The notes: generated by a model from the sequence alone, not told the origin. A stretch of DNA of 48,057 nt from Ruminococcus flavefaciens (GCA_002310115.1 DBYI01000118.1:72663-120719), one strand, 5' to 3'. Positions 9,401 through 19,880 are shown, numbered from the stretch's first letter. Translations and numbers: made by a program.

Positions 9401-9503
9401 ATATAAATAGTGTACTTAAAAAGCATCTTATACAGCTAAATAAATTGGTTTGAGTATTTCATTAACATTTTGTGGAAGTGCTTATAATCAGATGCTAATC
9501 GTA

Positions 9504-9532
9504 TTGATTTTATACCTGCATTAATGTATAAT
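9504..9532 (+). promoter_or_regulatory. Promoter of the first GH9-like gene
   Basis: TTGATT (9504-9509), 17-base spacer, TATAAT (9527-9532). The predicted start near 9539 gives a short leader to the GGGAGGG ribosome site. Confidence 0.75.
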
Positions 9533-9572
9533 AAATGTATATTGAGTATCAAAAAATAGGGAGGGATATTTT

Positions 9573-12491
9573 ATGCTTAAAAAATCTAAATATCTTATTG
9601 CGGGCGCTGTATCTCTTGTAACGGCATTTACTTCGACAGTTACATCCATGGTTCCGATGCAAATATCTGCAGTTCAGGTGCTTGGTGAGAGTACATTTGA
9701 CAAGAAGGCTCTGCCTTGGCATATAGTACAGACTGCCCCTGCACATCAGGACTTTGAATTTGAGGACGGGACATTCCATATCCGTATCATTTATCCGACC
9801 GGTGCTGCACACGAAAGATGGGATCTTCAGTTCAGACACATGAATCTCAACTTCAAAAAAGGTCACGAATACAAGGTGAGTTTCAAGGTCAAGGGGTCAA
9901 GAGCAGGCATGGAACTTTGCTCGTATATCGGCAACATTGCAGGTTCACAGGAGTATTTTGAGCTTGACGGTGCATCAAATGATATGCACATGGGACCTGA
10001 TATGGACGGTCAGTGGCCTTATCGTGCTGTAAATCTGACTAACGAATGGCAGACCTATGAAGGCGTTTTCAAGCCAACCAAAGATCTTGAATCAGCTGTA
10101 TGGACATTCCAGTATGCAAGGGGTACCCAGTATCAAGGCAATGCCGAGGAGGGAGATGAGATCTGGTTCGATGATATGTCTATTGATTGTCTGACCTGTG
10201 GCGATGAAGCTCAGGTTGGCAGTTGCGGCTGCACAGAATATAATAATTACGGCATTATAATTCCGAAAAGCGATGTTCGCCTCAATCAAATGGGATATTA
10301 TCCCAATGCTGTTAAAAAAGCCACCTATGTGACCACCAAAGATAAGGAAGCGATGGACTTCAAGGTGATAGACAATGATGGACAGACGGTATATGCTGGC
10401 AAGAGCGAACCTGCTGGTCTTGATACGGATTCAAATGAATATTGTCATATTATTGACTTCTCCTCAGTCAAAACACCGGGTACATATACCATTGTAATGG
10501 ATGATGCGAATAATGTTTCCTCAAGTAACTCAACAAGAGAAACATGCAGAAAATACATCAGCCATGAGTTCAGGATAGGTGACGATATATACGACAGAGT
10601 TCTCAGCAATGCTCTGAACTATTTCTATCAGACCCGCTCCGGCTCGACTATCGAGGAGAAGTACATAACTTCGGGCGATAAAAAGGAGCTTGCTCACGAA
10701 GATATAATCAAGCAGGACATTGCCTATGTACAGCCATATTGGTGGACAAAATGGATGAGTCCAGCAGATTTAAAGAAAGAAGTAGAGCTTGATGTTTCAG
10801 GTGGCTGGTATCAGTCTGAAGACTATGCAAAAAGCGTACAGTACGGCGGCTGTGCCGTCTGGCTTCTTCAGAATATGTATGAATTATCGAAAGCAAATGG
10901 TACCGACAGCAAATGGGATGACGGTAAGACAATGACTGTTCCTGACAGTTACAAGGTGTCAAACGAAAAGATTATAAACTGCAAGGATACTCCAGATATA
11001 CTCGATGAAGCAAGATACGAGCTAGAATTTATGTTCAGAATGATAGTTGATGCCGAAAAGGACACCATATGGGGTGAAACAGGCGCCGACCTCGTATATG
11101 ACAGCGTTGTTTACAACACTCAGCTGCCGACTCCTTATATTCCGCTGGATTATATAAATTATACTGAACCATCCCGCGTTATTAACCCGCCTTCATATGC
11201 GGCTACACTTAATATGATAGCTTGTGCGGCCCAAGCCGCACGTCTCTGGAAGGGAATTGACAATGATTTCGCAAATGAGTGTATTAATCATGCAAAAAAG
11301 TCATGGAAGGCGGTCATGGAGCATGAGAATGCGATTGTTGCTAATATTAGACCTGAATCCAACGATCCGTTTTATGCGCCCCTTGGTATTCTCAAATATG
11401 ATAATTTTGATCTCACGGATGATGCTTATTGGGCAGCATGTGAGCTCTATGCGACCACAGGTGATGATTGTTATTACGATTATATAAAGAATAGCCAAAA
11501 CTCCAGATTATCGAATGATGGCCAAAAAATCGAAGGCAAAAATTTCGCCTTTAGTGTTCCGATTTATTCCGAGTCATATAATACCAATGGAGTAATGACT
11601 GCTTTTGACAGCTTCAGCAAAATAGCCTGCGGTTCATTATCTCTTTATCTAAGCGATATAACTCCGAAGGACGATAAGGCTGTCATTAAGCAGAACCTGC
11701 TGAACACTGCAGATGCTTACGTGGCTTTTGAAAACGATAACAATTGTATGGGCATTCCGTATAAGAAAGTAGGGTGGTACAATAGCTATGATTCTACATG
11801 GCCTAACAACTGGGGATATGATTACGGTTCCAACAGCAGAGTAACCAATAACGCTGTTATAATGGCATATGCCTACGACGCAACAGGCGACGGAAAATAT
11901 ATCAACGGCGCTATGCAGGCTATGGACTATATCTTCGGCAGAAACGGTCTGGGATTCTCTTATGTTACAGGCTGCGGTACCTATCATGTAAATTCGCCGG
12001 TCAGCGAATACTGGGTATATGAGCTCGACAGAAACTATCCTGAGGCTCCCGACGGAATTGTCGTAGGAGGTCCATGCTCGCCATTATATGATGACTATGT
12101 GCGTATGTCAGGTCTTAAGTCGTATAAGGAGCCATTCCAGAAGAGCTATGCGGACTCTGTTGAGGCTTGGTCTGTAAATAACACTTATCCTGACTGGCAG
12201 GCCGCTTTTGCTTGGACCATGGCGTTCTTTGAGGACACAGGAGCAAAGATGCTGGCAACTATTGAGCTTAAGCCGACAAGAAAAGGAGATGCGAACTGCG
12301 ATGATCAAGTGGATATGGCAGACGCTGTAATTATCATGCAGGCTCTTGCAAATCCTAATAAGTATGGTGAGTGTGGTACTGATGAGAATCATCTTACATT
12401 ACAGGGCAAAGTCAACGGAGATATGAATGGCGACGGAATAACAGTTGGCGATGCTCAAGCTATCCAGAAAATACTGCTTGGCTTGGAGTGA
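9573..12491 (+). CDS. Cellulosomal CBM4-Ig-GH9-like protein with dockerin (paralogue 1)
   Basis: A 972-residue secreted protein; GGGAGGG precedes the ATG. Signal peptide about 1-33; CBM4-type domain about 35-210 (GESTFDKKALPWH, WDLQFRH, DEIWFDDMS); Ig-like domain about 235-335 (VRLNQMGYYP, GTYTIVMDD); GH9-type alpha barrel about 340-885; dockerin about 900-970 (DANCDDQVDMAD, DMNGDGITVGD). Active GH9 enzymes carry a DAGD motif with two aspartates and a late catalytic glutamate in an NE pair. Here the first aspartate aligns with Gln414, the base position keeps Asp417, and the glutamate position is Asn870. The usual PHHR segment is replaced by PVSEYW. Hydrolysis is therefore doubtful. It may be a cellulose-binding pseudoenzyme in the cellulosome. 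Two paralogues follow on the other strand. Confidence 0.9.
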   Translation: MLKKSKYLIAGAVSLVTAFTSTVTSMVPMQISAVQVLGESTFDKKALPWHIVQTAPAHQDFEFEDGTFHIRIIYPTGAAHERWDLQFRHMNLNFKKGHEYKVSFKVKGSRAGMELCSYIGNIAGSQEYFELDGASNDMHMGPDMDGQWPYRAVNLTNEWQTYEGVFKPTKDLESAVWTFQYARGTQYQGNAEEGDEIWFDDMSIDCLTCGDEAQVGSCGCTEYNNYGIIIPKSDVRLNQMGYYPNAVKKATYVTTKDKEAMDFKVIDNDGQTVYAGKSEPAGLDTDSNEYCHIIDFSSVKTPGTYTIVMDDANNVSSSNSTRETCRKYISHEFRIGDDIYDRVLSNALNYFYQTRSGSTIEEKYITSGDKKELAHEDIIKQDIAYVQPYWWTKWMSPADLKKEVELDVSGGWYQSEDYAKSVQYGGCAVWLLQNMYELSKANGTDSKWDDGKTMTVPDSYKVSNEKIINCKDTPDILDEARYELEFMFRMIVDAEKDTIWGETGADLVYDSVVYNTQLPTPYIPLDYINYTEPSRVINPPSYAATLNMIACAAQAARLWKGIDNDFANECINHAKKSWKAVMEHENAIVANIRPESNDPFYAPLGILKYDNFDLTDDAYWAACELYATTGDDCYYDYIKNSQNSRLSNDGQKIEGKNFAFSVPIYSESYNTNGVMTAFDSFSKIACGSLSLYLSDITPKDDKAVIKQNLLNTADAYVAFENDNNCMGIPYKKVGWYNSYDSTWPNNWGYDYGSNSRVTNNAVIMAYAYDATGDGKYINGAMQAMDYIFGRNGLGFSYVTGCGTYHVNSPVSEYWVYELDRNYPEAPDGIVVGGPCSPLYDDYVRMSGLKSYKEPFQKSYADSVEAWSVNNTYPDWQAAFAWTMAFFEDTGAKMLATIELKPTRKGDANCDDQVDMADAVIIMQALANPNKYGECGTDENHLTLQGKVNGDMNGDGITVGDAQAIQKILLGLE

Positions 12492-12756
12492 AAATGTGAC
12501 ACTGCTATAATTCACTTTTCATATATAAGAATAGCAGCTCACTTACGTGATCTTATGCATGAAGGAGCATATTTCTTCGTTTTTTTAGTTATTCAGGATT
12601 GAACTTATCCTTTTCCTGATTACTTTTCAGACATTTGCATTCATCTTGTAATTCCTCAAACACAGCACCATAAAGCTACGCATAATAAAAAGATAATTTC
12701 TATAAAAATTTGAAAAAGACTTTAGTACTAAACTAAGGATAGACTATATGGAAACA

Positions 12757-12782
12757 GGGGGCGGTAAATAACCGTCCCCTTT
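12757..12782. terminator. Convergent terminator hairpin
   Basis: GGGGGCGGT (12757-12765) pairs with ACCGTCCCC (12771-12779), with one G-U pair, followed by TTT. It lies between the convergent GH9-like and GH43-CE1 genes and could serve both. The gap 12492-12756 holds no gene; TATATAAGAATAGCAGCTC near 12520 resembles the start of the repeat at 27890 but is too diverged to call. Confidence 0.65.
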
Positions 12783-12816
12783 GATATTCATCAATATTAT
12801 TCAAGAACCTATCTTC

Positions 12817-15800
12817 TTAGTTCTGAAAAGCTATGCGGAAGAAGTTGTAGAGATGAGCTCTTATACAATTATCACCGTGGTAACCGCCATTTACATAGTG
12901 CCAGATATGAGGAACGTCGTTATTTTCAAAGCTATTGTGATAGCTTCTGGGATTGTCGCCAACAGTCTGGTCATTGCTACCTGCGGTTATCATTAGGAAG
13001 TAAGGCTCGTTGCTACTATCCCACTTGAATGATCCTGTAACTCCGGGAGCGGGGCATATAGCACCAATATAGCCTATCTTATCAGACATCTGCATTCCAA
13101 TAAGGAGTGACTCGCGTCCACCCATTGAAAAGCCTGTAATAGCGGTATTATCCTTACCTGTCAAAACGCTGTAATTCTTTTCAATTTCAGGCATAAGGTC
13201 GTTCTTGAGTTGATTAATAAAGTTATCATAAGCTCTGTTGTTATTGTCATCCATACCTGTAACTTCATCCTGAGTAGCGCTTGAGTATACATCAGGGAAA
13301 ACGCAGATCATTTCCTTTGCCGCACCCTCAGCAATAGCATTACCTAGCATCTCGCGGGTGTGCATCTCAGCATTTCCCGTTGTGAGCATTCTATCAGGAT
13401 TTTCATAGTAGCCATGAAGAATGTACATTACAGGATACTTCTTGTTTGGATCATAGTTGGGAGGCAGAAGAACATTGTATTTCTTGTTTCTCTTGCAGGT
13501 ATTTGAATAATAAGTCTTATTCTGAATCTCTCCATAAGTTACGCCCGCCTTGAACTGATTTGCAGAATCAGGCTCTTTTTCAACTATATTTGACTGAATC
13601 TTAGCTGTAAAGTCCTTCATCGAAAGATGTGAAGCTATTTCAGCAGTAGTTGTTATCGTTGTTGATGTAGTAGTTGTTGTAGTAAGCTTTGTTGTGGTAG
13701 TTGTTGCAGGTGCGGTAACTGTCTTGATATTGTCTGAATAGCTCTCGGGTAGCTGTGCGAGCAAAGACAAGAGATACTTCTGGATAGAAAGAGCATCTTT
13801 TGCCGTTATGCCGCCGCCTGCTTCGCTTACGTCCGCATTATAAATGCCCGTTTCTGTAAGCTTGTACTTATCAGGGTTAGCAAGTGACTGCATTATAAGA
13901 ACTGCGTCTCCCATATCCACTTCGCTATCAGCGTTAGCGTCTCCCCACTTTGTTACCTTCGAATTAAGTATCTCCTTCAGATCCTGAGGTGGATCAGTCG
14001 TTGTAGGTGAGACGATAGTCTCCGGACCCTCTATAACTGTGCCATCTACTGCTGCAAAGAAGTTATCAACATAAAAGTTTGTTGCATGAGTATTATCGTC
14101 AGAGTCACCCTCGGTCTCAACATAAATGAGAGGACTCTTAGCACCTTCTGGTATCTTGTAGCTTATATTTGCAAGCTGTGTCCACTCACCCTTTACAACA
14201 TCCTTTGTGTCTATCTTGTCATAGTGTGCCTCACCGTCTGAGCCTGTATACTGAAGAGTAAGATGGAATGTAGTAGAAGAAGCGCCTTCTGTATACTTTA
14301 CAATAGCGGAGAAACTGTAGCTCGTGCCTGCTTTGAACTTATAATTCAGGTTCTTTCCGACACCTTTCCATGAAGCTGAACGGTCTGTACAGTATACAGA
14401 GCTCTCACCCTCATATGCTTCGTCACTACTTAAAGCAACTGTTGCACCGCCTCTATCTGTGCATCCATCAAGCTTGCCTTCGAATGCATTCTTGAATATA
14501 TATGTCTGGTCTGTGTCTGTTGAGCTTGAACCTGCCCCTTCAAACTTCCACCAGTCAACGTTCATAAGATATCCGTCTCCACCGTTGAATACAAGGTAGA
14601 GATCATGTTCGCCGTCAGCACCTGCGACATCGCATGATACTTCTTCCCAGTTCTGCCAACCTCCTGTACTGCCAGCTTTAAGCGTTCCCACAATAGGTCC
14701 TGTTTTGCTGTCAAGATGAAGTTCGATATTTCCGCCGCTTTCAGCAGAAGCAACACAAGCTGTAAATTTATCTGCTCCTTCACCAAAGTCAACTCCTGCG
14801 ACCTTGATGTAAGCGCCTTTTTTGATGCTTCCTATATTAACCGAGTTGGAAGAATCCTTTTCTGTCTTGATACCTTCACTCCAGCAGATAGTCTCAGCCT
14901 CTACTCTCTCAAATGGATTTAGAGGCTCAAGCTGATCAGGACCAGTGGTAGTCAGTTTCATAACAGGAATAGTACCATCGGAATTATATGTGAATTCCTC
15001 ACAGGAAGCACTTCGATTATATGAGCCACCGCCGGGAATTCCGCTCTTGTGATAGAAAAAGTATGAATGGTCTTTATAATCAATGATACCGCCGTGTGTA
15101 GTAAAGCAGTTTGAACCCTGCTGTAAAACTCCGCGGTATGTCCAAGGACCCGTGACAGATGGACTTGTAGCATAGCACTGGCTTTCACCGCCGAATCCGT
15201 CAACAAACGATGCCCACACAAGATAATAAAGGTTATTGTGCTTGTATATCCACGGACCTTCTCCGTATGTAGTGCCTTTGTTGCTGGAGCCGAACTGCTG
15301 TGCGTTCATGTCGAACTGCCTGATTTGACCGTCCAGAGTCACCATATCTTCTTTAAGTTTTACATAATAGCATTTCGGATTTCCGAACATGAGCCAAGCC
15401 TGACCGTCATCATCTATTATAACTGTCGGATCAATGTAATCCCAGTTAGGACCGCAAAGCGGCTTGCCGTTTGGGTCGCTGTATGGTCCTTCGGGCGAAT
15501 CTGCCACAGCAACTCCTATAGCTCTTCCACCGCCTCCTTTGTTTGTGGTGGTAAAATAGAAATAGTACTTGCCGTTACGCTCGATACACTGTGAAGCCCA
15601 TGCATCATTTGCGTTACACCACGAGAATGACGTGTCCTCAAGTATTCTGCCGTGGTCTGTCCAGTTCTTCATATCCTTTGTTGAGAAGCACTGCCAGCCT
15701 GTCATGTAATAGAAATCGTTGTTGCCCTCACGATCACAGCCAGTGAATACATACAGCTCATCGCCGAATACGACGGGGGCAGGGTCAGGTGTAAATGATG

Positions 15801-15903
15801 TCTGTACAATAGGGTTTTCTGCCTGCGTAACAACAGGAGATGTTGCGCAGAGGGTCAAGGCTGTCAATGCAGCCGCAGTAATTGTCGAAATAAACTTTCT
15901 CAT
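12817..15903 (-). CDS. Arabinoxylan-degrading GH43-CBM6-CBM22-dockerin-CE1 protein
   Basis: This 1028-residue secreted multidomain enzyme starts at 15903 after AAAGGAG. Signal peptide 1-28. GH43 five-blade propeller about 30-330: base aspartate in TPDPAP, modulating aspartate in IDPTVI and acid glutamate in YGEGPW are all present. CBM6 about 331-460, CBM22-type about 465-640, dockerin about 650-720 (DANADSEVDMGD, DVSEAGGGITAKD), a threonine linker, then a CE1 feruloyl/acetyl-xylan esterase about 765-1028. The esterase keeps its nucleophile in GFSMGG, an acid in SNDQTVGD and a histidine in GGYHGDN. It should remove arabinose or xylose side chains and ferulate or acetyl esters from arabinoxylan as part of the cellulosome. 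The dockerin is internal. It is the one glycosidase here whose residues look fully intact. Confidence 0.93.
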   Translation of the reverse strand: MRKFISTITAAALTALTLCATSPVVTQAENPIVQTSFTPDPAPVVFGDELYVFTGCDREGNNDFYYMTGWQCFSTKDMKNWTDHGRILEDTSFSWCNANDAWASQCIERNGKYYFYFTTTNKGGGGRAIGVAVADSPEGPYSDPNGKPLCGPNWDYIDPTVIIDDDGQAWLMFGNPKCYYVKLKEDMVTLDGQIRQFDMNAQQFGSSNKGTTYGEGPWIYKHNNLYYLVWASFVDGFGGESQCYATSPSVTGPWTYRGVLQQGSNCFTTHGGIIDYKDHSYFFYHKSGIPGGGSYNRSASCEEFTYNSDGTIPVMKLTTTGPDQLEPLNPFERVEAETICWSEGIKTEKDSSNSVNIGSIKKGAYIKVAGVDFGEGADKFTACVASAESGGNIELHLDSKTGPIVGTLKAGSTGGWQNWEEVSCDVAGADGEHDLYLVFNGGDGYLMNVDWWKFEGAGSSSTDTDQTYIFKNAFEGKLDGCTDRGGATVALSSDEAYEGESSVYCTDRSASWKGVGKNLNYKFKAGTSYSFSAIVKYTEGASSTTFHLTLQYTGSDGEAHYDKIDTKDVVKGEWTQLANISYKIPEGAKSPLIYVETEGDSDDNTHATNFYVDNFFAAVDGTVIEGPETIVSPTTTDPPQDLKEILNSKVTKWGDANADSEVDMGDAVLIMQSLANPDKYKLTETGIYNADVSEAGGGITAKDALSIQKYLLSLLAQLPESYSDNIKTVTAPATTTTTKLTTTTTTSTTITTTAEIASHLSMKDFTAKIQSNIVEKEPDSANQFKAGVTYGEIQNKTYYSNTCKRNKKYNVLLPPNYDPNKKYPVMYILHGYYENPDRMLTTGNAEMHTREMLGNAIAEGAAKEMICVFPDVYSSATQDEVTGMDDNNNRAYDNFINQLKNDLMPEIEKNYSVLTGKDNTAITGFSMGGRESLLIGMQMSDKIGYIGAICPAPGVTGSFKWDSSNEPYFLMITAGSNDQTVGDNPRSYHNSFENNDVPHIWHYVNGGYHGDNCIRAHLYNFFRIAFQN

Positions 15904-15983
15904 TCCAATTCTCCTTTTTTAATATCCCTTTTTGTTTTGATAACATATCATACCTGTAATCAGTTATGATACATACTCAATTT

Positions 15984-16012
15984 ATATTAGCACGCAATTT
16001 CACCAATTTCAA
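15984..16012 (-). promoter_or_regulatory. Promoter of the GH43-CE1 gene
   Basis: Minus strand TTGAAA (16012-16007), 17-base spacer, TAATAT (15989-15984). Confidence 0.6.
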
Positions 16013-16334
16013 CCCACAATTTTCAGGATTAAGTGGATAAAATGTAGAAATTAATAAATATGGAATCCACAAGCAGATCCTTTAATCGCTGTACCAAACA
16101 TAAAATGCGAATAAATACGTAGGTGCTCTTCAATGGTGAATCCAGAAAATAATACAGTTAATTGATTTCTGGAAAGGAATATCCTGAAAGAGAGGGATTC
16201 CTTTAATTGAATGTCTGAGAAGTCATGCCCTATATTGCAGTGGTCTAGTATCTGCACATTAAACAATGCAGAAGTTGGTTTCTTTTAAAAAATATGTTGC
16301 CTTTTCTTCATGTAAATTCGTGTAAAAAATGCAG

Positions 16335-16430
16335 TTAAACCGCATTTTTTAGGCAACAGAAAAACCTGTATTTCAGAATATATCTTGAAATACAGGTTTT
16401 TTAATTTTACGGGCAGAGAAAGTTTCCAAT
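16335..16430 (+). repeat. Terminator-bearing repeat, copy 1
   Basis: It matches 39375-39470 in order: AACCGC, a TTTTnTAGG stretch, then a 15-bp stem (AAAACCTGTATTTCA 16361-16375 with TGAAATACAGGTTTT 16386-16400), TTAATTT and a diverged (G)GGCAGAGAAAG tail. The better copy reads TGGCGGACAGAGAGAGAATCGAA, which resembles the 3' end of a minus-strand tRNA. I infer a decayed tRNA end with its terminator, possibly an old attachment site. The rest of 15904-16576 holds no gene that I can support; AAAAAATGC/GCATTTTTT at 16323-16350 is a second small hairpin. Confidence 0.5.
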
Positions 16431-16576
16431 ATTTTAAAAGAGCTATTGTCGTCCGTTTATATCCATTTAAAACTTAGCGTGAAAAAGACGAGCGCAAACA
16501 GCTTATCATATAACATTCTAATATGGTTTTGAATAGTATAATTTAATTTAGATAATCTGTTGAATTATTTCTCGAT

Positions 16577-19543
16577 TTACAATGAGGTAATAAGCTTGAG
16601 AAGATATTTTTGAATAGTTACTGCGTCTTCATTAGTCATACCGTTATTGCCAATAACATCAGCATTTATAACTCCCTGTTGCGTAATATGATGCTCGTCT
16701 GTACCTTTTTCACCAAACTTATTTGGATTAGCAAGTGCCTGCATTATAAGCACTGCATCACCCATATCAACCTGACAGTCACAATTCACATCTCCTGACA
16801 TCATCATATTTAACTCAGAAATCGTCGACTTCGTAGACGTTGTCACCGTGGTTGTCGTTGTTGTTGGAATTGTGGTAGTAGTAGTCGAGGCAGCTTCATT
16901 ATTATTTCTCGCATTATTTTCAAAGAACGAAAGCATCCATGCAAAAGCAGCCTGCCACTGAGGTGTAACCGAATTGCAGGTCCATGCCTGAATAGAGTCT
17001 GCATAAAGCTGCTGGTCAGGTACCTCGCCTATCTTAAAACCGATACCCTTCATAAAATTGTCGCTTATACCATCCGGGCTTCCGGCTAATCCAGTTGGAC
17101 CGCCTACCAGTACACCGTCAGGAGCATAAGGGTAGCTTTTATCCATCTCATTCAGCCAGTAATTGCTGCTGGGATTATTTGTATGGTATGTGCCGTATCC
17201 TGTTACATAGGATATGCCAAGACCATTCCTGCCAAAAATGTAGTCAAGAGCATAACCTGCATATTCTCTGTATTTCTCGTCGCCTGTTGCATCATAAGCA
17301 TAAGCCATAACTACAGCGTTATTGACTATGGAAGAGTTAGAGCCGTATTCATATGTCTTCCAGCTGTCAGAATAAGCCGAGTACGGATCCAATCCGAATC
17401 CGCATTCAACCTGCCTGTATGGAATATCCATAGCATTTTCATTTATTTTGCCATCTATATTTCTTGTGGCTGCATCTACGAAATTATCAGCTGAATTACC
17501 GATATTTTCTGTTATAAGTTTTCTATCATCATCTGAGATCTTATCACTGAGATACAACGATATAGTTCCTAAGTCTAGTGTATTAGTCTCACCGAACGCC
17601 TTGAAGTTGTCGCTCGGCTGAGGCCAATGAATAATCTTGGAATAGTCAGGTATACATTCTTTCATTTTAAAAGCCCATTTGCTTGAAGTAAGATAGTCAT
17701 AATACTCTTTCTCACCTGTTGTTGCAAACAACTCGCAAGCTGCCCAGTAAGCCTCATCTGCAATATTTATATCGCCGAAATCACGATCACTAATATCATA
17801 AGTTGTATTACCTTTGTTAGGAGCAAAATGTTGATCATGTAAAGAGCTTTCTTTCCATTCATCTTCATGCTTCTTAACTGCTTCCCATGATGCCTTAGCC
17901 TGTTTCAGGCACTTCTCAGCAAAGTCGGAATCGGAATCTTTCCAGAGACGTGCCGCCTGTGCTGCGCAAGCTATAACGTTAAACGTCGCAGCATAAGTCG
18001 GAGGATTAATCAATCTTTCAAAATACTCATTTCTCATATCAAGAGGAAGATTTAAAGGGTCATAACTGCCATAGTATCTAATGCCATGATATACCATGTC
18101 AGCATACTCCTCGCCCCAGATACTGTCTTTTTCAGGATCAACAACCATATTCATCATGAACTCAAGCTCATATCTCGCTTCTCCAAGAGCATCATTCAAA
18201 CAATCATTTTTCGTTTTAGAACCGTTTTTCTCGGAAAGCTCATACATATTTTGCAAAAGCCATACTGAATTTGCACCGGCAATAATGTTTTTTCCGCAAT
18301 TATCATCAGTAAACCAGCCGCCCGAAACATCCATTTTTATGTTATTTTTATTTGATGAATACCAGTCTTCCCTGAAATATGCTTCATCCTTGGCATAGTA
18401 GGCTTTATGAGCAAGCTTTTCTCTATTCTCATCTGAAGGTGAAGAAGTGATCTTATCTTTATCAATATCAGTATCGGAACGCTGCATATAGAAAAAATTA
18501 ATTGCGTCTCTGAATACGTCAGCGTAGATACTGTCACCTATCGTAAATTCATGGCTGATATTACGCTTATAAATCTCACCGTTGAAAGGATTTGCATACA
18601 CGTTTTCCTCATCATCTACTACTATTGTGTACTTGCCGGGCTTCTTTATATCAGAAAAATCAAGCTTGTGGAAAAAGCCGTTGCCTGTTTCTGGATCAGG
18701 ACCTACAGGCACGGTTCTGCCCTTATACACCTCTTCTCCCTTAGTGTCGATAACTCTGAAGTCCATTGCTTCTCTTTCGTTCTCTGTAACATATGTAGCC
18801 ACTTTCTTTGAAGCAGGATAATAACCAGTCTGATTAAGGCGAACATCACTTCTTGGTATCACATAGCCGAAGTCTCCCGCACTTAGCCAGCCGCACATTG
18901 GATCATCTGACTCGTCACAGGTAAGGCATTCTATTACCATATCATCGAACCAGATCTCGTCTCCCTCATTAGCATTGCCCTGATATTTTGTACCCTTTGC
19001 ATAATGAAAAGACCACTCTGCAGACTCAATATCCTCTGTAGGCTTGAATATCCCTTCAAATGTCTGCCATTCAGTTGAAAGCTTTACAGCCGAAGAAGAC
19101 CATTCCCCGCCCATATGTGGTCCCATATGCATATCGTTAGACATGCCGTCCAGTACAAAATATTCTTTTTCATAATTAATATCACATATTTGTGAGCAAA
19201 GTTCAAAGCCTTCCCTGTTGCTCTTTGCCTTGAAACTCACCTTGTACTCATGACCGGATTTGAAATTGAGATTCCTGTGTCTGAACTGGAGATCCCACTT
19301 TTCATGGTCAACTCCTTCAGAACAGAGTATCCTGATATGGAATGTACCATCATCAAGCTGAAACGACTGCTTCGCAGGCAACGCGGAACTGATGTGCCAT
19401 GGCAAAGACTTTTTATCGAATGTACTTTCTCCGATGACCATTACTGACCTTTTCTGCTCAGCAGGAGCCGCCGCTACCGTTGGAACTGCTGCCATAGTAA
19501 AAGCCATAACGCCTGCAATTAACTTATTTGTTTTTTTATACAT
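16577..19543 (-). CDS. Cellulosomal CBM4-Ig-GH9-like protein with dockerin (paralogue 2)
   Basis: A 988-residue secreted protein starting at 19543 after AAAGGGAGGG. Signal peptide about 1-28, CBM4-type domain about 35-210, Ig-like domain about 240-340, GH9-type barrel about 345-880, threonine linker about 888-910 and dockerin about 913-985 (DVNCDCQVDMGD, DVIGNNGMTNED). It is closely related to the protein at 9573-12491 (shared GESTFDKK, SNDMHMGP, FGRNGLG, SYVTG). Catalytic positions are more degraded than in that paralogue: the DAGD segment reads TDDN, so the two key positions are Thr412 and Asn415, and the late glutamate is replaced by Ser858 (CNSVTPQWQ). I expect no GH9 hydrolysis. The intact CBM4 fold and dockerin suggest a docked polysaccharide-binding or structural subunit. 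Confidence 0.9.
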   Translation of the reverse strand: MYKKTNKLIAGVMAFTMAAVPTVAAAPAEQKRSVMVIGESTFDKKSLPWHISSALPAKQSFQLDDGTFHIRILCSEGVDHEKWDLQFRHRNLNFKSGHEYKVSFKAKSNREGFELCSQICDINYEKEYFVLDGMSNDMHMGPHMGGEWSSSAVKLSTEWQTFEGIFKPTEDIESAEWSFHYAKGTKYQGNANEGDEIWFDDMVIECLTCDESDDPMCGWLSAGDFGYVIPRSDVRLNQTGYYPASKKVATYVTENEREAMDFRVIDTKGEEVYKGRTVPVGPDPETGNGFFHKLDFSDIKKPGKYTIVVDDEENVYANPFNGEIYKRNISHEFTIGDSIYADVFRDAINFFYMQRSDTDIDKDKITSSPSDENREKLAHKAYYAKDEAYFREDWYSSNKNNIKMDVSGGWFTDDNCGKNIIAGANSVWLLQNMYELSEKNGSKTKNDCLNDALGEARYELEFMMNMVVDPEKDSIWGEEYADMVYHGIRYYGSYDPLNLPLDMRNEYFERLINPPTYAATFNVIACAAQAARLWKDSDSDFAEKCLKQAKASWEAVKKHEDEWKESSLHDQHFAPNKGNTTYDISDRDFGDINIADEAYWAACELFATTGEKEYYDYLTSSKWAFKMKECIPDYSKIIHWPQPSDNFKAFGETNTLDLGTISLYLSDKISDDDRKLITENIGNSADNFVDAATRNIDGKINENAMDIPYRQVECGFGLDPYSAYSDSWKTYEYGSNSSIVNNAVVMAYAYDATGDEKYREYAGYALDYIFGRNGLGISYVTGYGTYHTNNPSSNYWLNEMDKSYPYAPDGVLVGGPTGLAGSPDGISDNFMKGIGFKIGEVPDQQLYADSIQAWTCNSVTPQWQAAFAWMLSFFENNARNNNEAASTTTTTIPTTTTTTVTTSTKSTISELNMMMSGDVNCDCQVDMGDAVLIMQALANPNKFGEKGTDEHHITQQGVINADVIGNNGMTNEDAVTIQKYLLKLITSL

Positions 19544-19614
19544 ATGAACCCTCCCTTTCTATTAATTTTGAAACATATGTATTTGTAACATTAGTCATAA
19601 TATGCTTTATCAAA

Positions 19615-19643
19615 ATTATATCATATAAAAAAATAACAGTCAA
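19615..19643 (-). promoter_or_regulatory. Promoter of GH9-like paralogue 2
   Basis: Minus strand TTGACT (19643-19638), 17-base spacer, TATAAT (19620-19615). Confidence 0.75.
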
Positions 19644-19744
19644 CATCAAGAAATGAACTCCTAACTTAGACATTAACTATTATTCTATCATCAAATCCAT
19701 ATACGAATGCTTTTGTTTGGCTAAAAGTACATATCTCAAAATAT

Positions 19745-19880
19745 ATTTTCGTAGCAGACATTATGTTGAGGAATATAATGGAATTATTCTTATAGATAAT
19801 CATTTCTGCTTTAGCTTTTTTCTTTCGATTATTTAAATATTAATAATCTCTTAATATCTTGCTTAAATACTATAATCAAT
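19745..19880 (+). repeat. Dispersed intergenic repeat, copy 2
   Basis: Shares with 39505-39640 the landmarks TATTTTCGT, GGAATTATTCT, CATTTCTGCT(T/A)TAGCT, a TCGATTATT block and the end TGCTTAAATACTATAAT-(C)AATATGAA. It is non-coding and lies on the plus strand. From here to 20159 I find no gene. Confidence 0.6.

Noticed and set aside
11224..11987. Frames on both strands inside the first GH9-like gene
   Set aside because: Shadows of a well-supported coding frame; no ribosome sites.
16600..16900. Threonine-rich repeat of ACN codons as a tandem repeat element
   Set aside because: It is the coding sequence of the linker before the dockerin, a common feature of cellulosomal proteins.
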